Part shown: positions 6,269 to 9,961 of the stretch, piece by piece | Numbering within the stretch: the first letter of the stretch is position 1 | Layout: every line of letters starts with the position of its first letter | NCBI GenBank assembly: GCA_023438785.1 | Contig: JAEXQJ010000406.1 | Location: forward strand, 1 to 9,961 | Length of the DNA stretch: 9,961 nucleotides | Direction of reading: 5' to 3' | From: Pseudomonadota bacterium | Lineage (GTDB): Bacteria > Myxococcota_A > Polyangia > Fen-1088 | Position numbers and translations under genes: made by a program | The notes under the pieces: generated by a model | Seen by the model: the letters and a program-made list of their open reading frames with translations, nothing else | What the model was told of the DNA's origin: nothing | Databases searched by the model: none

Positions 6269-7825
6269 ATGAGATTTGGCCAGTACGAGCTCTACGAGCG
6301 TTTCGCCAAAGGGGCCATGGCCGAGCTCTACCTGGGGCGTGCGCGCGGCGAGGAGGGATTTGAGAAGCCGGTGGCCATCAAGCGCATCCTGCCGCACCTG
6401 GCGGAGGACAAGCGCTTCGTGGACATGCTGCTGACTGAGGCCAGCATCCACGCCTCGCTGTCGCACAAGAACATCGTCCAAATCCACGACCTGGGCATCT
6501 CGCCCGAGGGTGAGTACTTCATCGTCCTCGAGCACGTGGACGGCCGCGACCTGGGCCAGTTGCTCACCGTCTTGCAGGCGGGCAAGGCGCGCCCCGAACG
6601 CATGAGCGATCCCCTGGCCCTCTACATCGCGTGCGAGGCCGGGCAGGGTATGCACTTCGCACACGAGATGCGCGGGCCCGACGGGCAGCCGCTGGGCTTG
6701 GTCCACCGGGACATCTCGCCCTCCAATTTGCTGCTGTCCTACGCGGGCGAGGTCAAGCTGTCCGACTTCGGCGTGGCCAAGCGCGCGACCGACAAATCGG
6801 TGGTGCGCTCGCTCAAGGGTGAATTGAAGTACATGTCGCCCGAGCAAGCGCGGGGCACCACGCTGGACCGGCGCAGCGACATCTTCTCGCTGGGCGCCGT
6901 GCTCTTCGAGATGCTCACCGGCCATCCCCTGCGCAATTTCGGCGACGGCGTGGATTGCTGGCAGCAGGTGGCCTCGGGCCTGGTGGCGCCGCCCACGCGC
7001 TATCGCCCCGACCTGCCCGCGCACCTGGAGAGCCTGCTGACCCGCGCCCTGGCCCCCGACCCCCGCGATCGTTTCCCCGACGCGCGCGCCTTCGTGGACG
7101 CCTGCCGCGAGTCCCTGCAGCGCACGCGGCGGCCGGCGTCGGGCGAGGCGGCCGAGCTCAAGCAACTGCTCACGCACCTGCTGCCGCCGGGCAGCCCGCC
7201 CGCCCCGGGTGCGCCATCCAAGGTGATTCGCCTGCAGCCCGACGTGTGGCGTGACCAGACCGTGCCCAAGTCCGAGGTACGCCCCCAGCCCGCGCCGCCC
7301 AAGCCCGAGCCCACCCCCGGCGTGAAGAGCCCGCGGCCGAGCTTGGCGGAGGCGCACGGCCGCATGCTGGTGGCGCCGCCGCAGCTCCGCGCCCCCCGTC
7401 CCACCATGCCCGCACCCGTCGTGCCCGCGCCCCAGTCCGCGTCGGCGCGGCCGAAGAAACGTCGCCGGCTGCTCCTCGGCGGCGCCATCGCGGGCGCGCT
7501 GCTCGTGGGCACGTTGGGCTTTCACGTCCTGGTCATGCCCCTGCCGGTGGCCGCGGTGTGGCTGCGCCCGGCCCGCGTCGACGTGGACTCGCGGCCGCCC
7601 GGGGCCGAGCTGTTCCTGGATGGTCAATCCCTGGGGGTGAGCACGCCCGCCCGAATCACCCTGCGACGCGATCGCCGCCCGCACGTCATCGAGGTGCGCA
7701 AGGCCGGCTTCCAGCCCGCCCAGGTCCCCCTGCACCTGGACCGCACCGTGGAGCTGAAATCCACCCTGTCACTGGCCCCCGCCCGCGCGGCCGTGCCGAC
7801 TATGAAGGCCAGCGCGCCCCGCTGA
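6269..7825 (+). CDS. Hanks-type Ser/Thr protein kinase with transmembrane segment and PEGA domain
   Basis: This is a bacterial eukaryotic-like Ser/Thr kinase anchored in the inner membrane. The kinase domain spans about residues 5-285: catalytic Lys38 in VAIK, alpha-C Glu57, the catalytic loop HRDISPSN (146-153), DFG (166-168), SPE (190-192) in the APE position and the SDIFSLG helix (203-209). All key catalytic residues are present, so it should be active. The glycine loop is degenerate (FAKGAMAE, 12-19), with Ala at two usual Gly positions. Residues about 305-395 are a Pro-rich linker, KKRRR at 396-400 precedes one membrane segment (about 401-425), and about 434-500 form a PEGA domain (SRPPGAELFLDG). 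PEGA domains are extracytoplasmic and thought to bind surface components. The ATG at 6269 places the kinase fold right at the N-terminus. The gene is 34 nt upstream of the helicase gene. Its targets cannot be inferred. Confidence 0.95.
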   Translation: MRFGQYELYERFAKGAMAELYLGRARGEEGFEKPVAIKRILPHLAEDKRFVDMLLTEASIHASLSHKNIVQIHDLGISPEGEYFIVLEHVDGRDLGQLLTVLQAGKARPERMSDPLALYIACEAGQGMHFAHEMRGPDGQPLGLVHRDISPSNLLLSYAGEVKLSDFGVAKRATDKSVVRSLKGELKYMSPEQARGTTLDRRSDIFSLGAVLFEMLTGHPLRNFGDGVDCWQQVASGLVAPPTRYRPDLPAHLESLLTRALAPDPRDRFPDARAFVDACRESLQRTRRPASGEAAELKQLLTHLLPPGSPPAPGAPSKVIRLQPDVWRDQTVPKSEVRPQPAPPKPEPTPGVKSPRPSLAEAHGRMLVAPPQLRAPRPTMPAPVVPAPQSASARPKKRRRLLLGGAIAGALLVGTLGFHVLVMPLPVAAVWLRPARVDVDSRPPGAELFLDGQSLGVSTPARITLRRDRRPHVIEVRKAGFQPAQVPLHLDRTVELKSTLSLAPARAAVPTMKASAPR

Positions 7826-7840
7826 CGGCCGGCGCGAGCG

Positions 7841-7849
7841 TGGTATAGG
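7841..7849 (+). promoter_or_regulatory. Putative extended -10 element for the helicase gene
   Basis: TGGTATAGG has the TG-n-TATAnn extended -10 form and lies wholly within the 34-nt gap between the kinase stop and the helicase ATG at 7860, with 10 nt between hexamer and start. The gap holds no Shine-Dalgarno-like sequence. If active, the helicase gene would have its own near-leaderless transcript as well as any read-through from the kinase gene. Confidence 0.4.
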
Positions 7850-7859
7850 GCATCCGCCC

Positions 7860-9961
7860 ATGAGCGAGTCAGCCGCCCCGTCGCCGCCTCTGGCCCCGCC
7901 CGCGGGCCCCGTGGATGGCGATCGCATCCTCGAGCAGTTCCTGGATTACGTGGCCACCCTGAAGCTGGAGCTGTACCCGGCCCAGGAGGAAGCCCTCTTC
8001 GAAATCCTGGCCGGCAAGCACGTGGTGCTGGCCACGCCCACCGGATCAGGCAAGTCGCTGGTCGCCACGGCCTTTCTGTGGAAGGCGCTGTGCGAGAAGA
8101 AGACCGGCTTCTATAGCTGCCCGGTCAAGGCCCTGGTCAACGAGAAGTTCTTCGATCTGTGCGCCGCCTTCGGGCCCGAGCAGGTGGGCCTGGTCACCGG
8201 CGACGCCAGCGTGAACGGGGACGCGCCCCTCCTCGTCGGCACGGCCGAGATCCTTGCCAACATGTCCCTGCGTCGCTCGCGGCCGCCCGCGGATTACGTG
8301 GTGATGGACGAATTCCACTACTACGGCGATCGCGAGCGCGGCATCGCCTGGCAGGTCCCCCTGTGCACCCTGCGCGACGCCAGCTTTCTGCTCATGTCGG
8401 CCACCCTGGGCGACACCACGGCCATCGAGCGCAACCTGCGTGACTTCACGGGCCGAGAGGTGGCCAGCATCCGCGGCGCCATCCGCCCCGTGCCGCTGGA
8501 GTTCGAGTACCGCGAGACACCGCTGCACGAAACCATCGCCGAGCTCATCAAACTGCAGCGGGCGCCCATCTACCTGGTCAACTTCACCCAACGCGCCGCC
8601 GCCGAAGAGGTGCAGAACCTCATGTCCGTCGACGTGTGCAGCAAGGCCGAGAAAGAGGCCATCAAAGACACGCTGGCCGACGAGCGCTTCGACAGCCCCT
8701 GCGGCAAGGAGCTGCAGCGGTTCCTTCGCCACGGCATCGGCCTGCACCACGCGGGCCTGCTGCCGCGCTATCGGCGCACCGTGGAGCGCCTGAGCCAGCA
8801 GGGATTGCTGAAGGTGGTGAGCGGCACCGATACCCTGGGCGTGGGCGTGAACATCCCCATCCGCACCGTGCTGTTCACGCAGCTCTGCAAATTCGACGGG
8901 CAGAAGGACGCCATCCTGGGCGTGCGCGAGTTCAAGCAGATCTCCGGCCGCGCCGGCCGCAAGGGCTTCGACGAGCGCGGCTGGGTGGTGGCGCAGGCGC
9001 CGGCCCACGTCGTCGAGAACCTGCGCCTGCGCGCCAAGGCCGCAGGCGGCAAGAAGGTGCACATGCAGAAGCCCCCGCAAAAGGGCTACGTGCACTTCGA
9101 CAAAGGCACCTTCGACCGCCTGGTCAACGGTAACCCCGAGGCGCTGGAGTCGCGCTTCGCGGTCAGCCACGGCCTGCTGCTCGCGCTGCTGCAGGGGGAG
9201 AAGGGCGATCCCGGGCGGGGCGGCGGCTATCGCTTGCTGCTCGACCTCATCGCCGCGTGCCACGACAGCGACGTGCTCAAGCGCCGCCACCGCCGCACCG
9301 CCGCGATCTGCTTCCGCACCTTGCGCAAGGCGGGCCTCGTCGACGTGGTGGTCGACGAGCTGGCCCGCTGTCCGCACCCCGTGCCCAGCCCCAACCTGCA
9401 GCACGACTTTTCGCTGCACCACACGCTGTCGCTGTACCTGGTGGACACGCTGCCGCTGCTCGACCCGGCGCTGGAGAGCTACGCGCTGGACGTGCTGTCG
9501 CTGGTCGAGGCCATCCTGGAAAACCCGCGCACCGTGCTCTTCGCCCAGTTGGACAGGCTGAAGGGCGAGACCCTGGCCGCGCTCAAGGCGCAGGGCATGG
9601 AATACGAAGAGCGCATGGAGGAGCTGGAGAAGCTGGAGTGGCCCAAGCCCAACCGCGACTTCATCTACGAGACCTTCAACGCGTTTTCCGACAAGCACCC
9701 CTGGGTGGGCGAGGACAACATCGCGCCCAAGTCGGTTGCGCGAGAGATCCTCGAACGCTTCTGCAGCTTCCACGACTACATCCGTGACTACGGCCTGCAG
9801 CGGGCCGAGGGCGTGCTGCTGCGCTACCTGTCCGACGCCTATCGCACGCTGAACCAGTCGGTGCCGGCGCGCTTCCGCAGCGAGCCCGTGCAGGAGCTCG
9901 CCGCCAGCCTAGGCGGCCTCGTGCGCACCGTCGATTCCAGCTTGCTGGAGGAGTGGGAAGA
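7860..9961 (+). CDS. Ski2-like DExH-box helicase with DUF3516 domain (3' truncated)
   Basis: This is an ATP-dependent superfamily 2 helicase of the Ski2/Mtr4-like group, probably acting on RNA or DNA in the cytoplasm; the bacterial DUF3516 branch has no firmly established role that I know of. The 700 residues in the window start at the ATG at 7860 and remain open at the window edge. Visible motifs are a Q-like LYPAQ (38-42), motif I ATPTGSGKS (58-66), Ia PVKALV (88-93), Ib GTAEILAN (127-134), motif II DEFH (150-153), motif III SAT (180-182), the Ski2 hallmark HHAGLLPRYR (296-305), motif V SGTDTLGVGVN (321-331) and motif VI QISGRAGRKGF (360-370). Residues from about 590 match the DUF3516 pattern, with FNAFSDKHPWVGEDNI (606-621), LLRYLSDAY (653-661) and VDSSLLEEWE (691-700). 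Relatives are usually longer than 800 residues, so a substantial C-terminal part probably lies outside. The Ala/Pro-rich first 20 residues are probably disordered. Confidence 0.95.
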   Translation, partial: MSESAAPSPPLAPPAGPVDGDRILEQFLDYVATLKLELYPAQEEALFEILAGKHVVLATPTGSGKSLVATAFLWKALCEKKTGFYSCPVKALVNEKFFDLCAAFGPEQVGLVTGDASVNGDAPLLVGTAEILANMSLRRSRPPADYVVMDEFHYYGDRERGIAWQVPLCTLRDASFLLMSATLGDTTAIERNLRDFTGREVASIRGAIRPVPLEFEYRETPLHETIAELIKLQRAPIYLVNFTQRAAAEEVQNLMSVDVCSKAEKEAIKDTLADERFDSPCGKELQRFLRHGIGLHHAGLLPRYRRTVERLSQQGLLKVVSGTDTLGVGVNIPIRTVLFTQLCKFDGQKDAILGVREFKQISGRAGRKGFDERGWVVAQAPAHVVENLRLRAKAAGGKKVHMQKPPQKGYVHFDKGTFDRLVNGNPEALESRFAVSHGLLLALLQGEKGDPGRGGGYRLLLDLIAACHDSDVLKRRHRRTAAICFRTLRKAGLVDVVVDELARCPHPVPSPNLQHDFSLHHTLSLYLVDTLPLLDPALESYALDVLSLVEAILENPRTVLFAQLDRLKGETLAALKAQGMEYEERMEELEKLEWPKPNRDFIYETFNAFSDKHPWVGEDNIAPKSVAREILERFCSFHDYIRDYGLQRAEGVLLRYLSDAYRTLNQSVPARFRSEPVQELAASLGGLVRTVDSSLLEEWE

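Noticed and set aside
6245..7735. A 496-codon open frame on the minus strand opposite the kinase gene
   Set aside because: The product is low-complexity and rich in Gly, Arg, His and Gln with no domain, while the plus strand encodes a complete kinase with all catalytic residues.
8046..9773. A 575-codon open frame on the minus strand opposite the helicase gene
   Set aside because: The helicase reading on the plus strand has all SF2 motifs in order. The antisense product is a compositional shadow of GC-rich codons (many His, Gln, Arg, Leu, Val) with no recognisable domain.

Overview
The window is GC-rich (about two-thirds G+C by eye) and densely packed. Codon third positions are strongly G/C throughout, and no tRNA, rRNA, CRISPR array, insertion sequence or phage gene is visible. 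An outer-membrane beta-barrel protein of the Omp85/BamA type shows a Gram-negative envelope. Its combination with a Hanks-type Ser/Thr kinase ending in a PEGA domain, a large MMPL/RND exporter and a Ski2-like DUF3516 helicase suggests a Myxococcota or related deltaproteobacterial lineage. That placement is inference; no marker gene here fixes it.

Layout: (1) 1-581, plus strand: the 3' part of a CbiO/EcfA-like ABC ATPase that begins before the window. (2) 594-1034, minus: a small basic protein with a duplicated four-cysteine motif. (3) 1068-3542, minus: an MMPL/RND-superfamily exporter. (4) 3678-5096, plus: a single-POTRA Omp85-like outer-membrane protein, divergent from the exporter across 135 bp. 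(5) 5100-6203, minus: a class C beta-lactamase-like serine hydrolase, tail-to-tail with the barrel gene and separated by only 3 nt. (6) 6269-7825, plus: a Ser/Thr kinase with a membrane anchor and PEGA domain, divergent from the hydrolase across 65 bp. (7) 7860 to the window end, plus: a Ski2-like DExH helicase with a C-terminal DUF3516 domain, cut by the window edge.

The genes do not form one obvious operon. Genes 3 and 2 share a strand with a 33-nt gap, and so do genes 6 and 7 with a 34-nt gap, but each has its own promoter-like element. Genes 3 to 5 are envelope-related: an inner-membrane exporter, an outer-membrane barrel and a possible peptidoglycan- or ester-acting hydrolase. Genes 6 and 7 concern signalling and nucleic-acid processing.

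The most interesting signals are: a -10-like hexamer 7-17 nt before all six visible start codons, with no convincing Shine-Dalgarno sequence (possible leaderless or near-leaderless transcription); the unrecognised duplicated-cysteine protein; and an exporter in which the paired Asp residues of the proton relay are replaced by Asn in one half and Glu in the other. I do not see a clearly new multi-gene system such as a defence island or mobile element.
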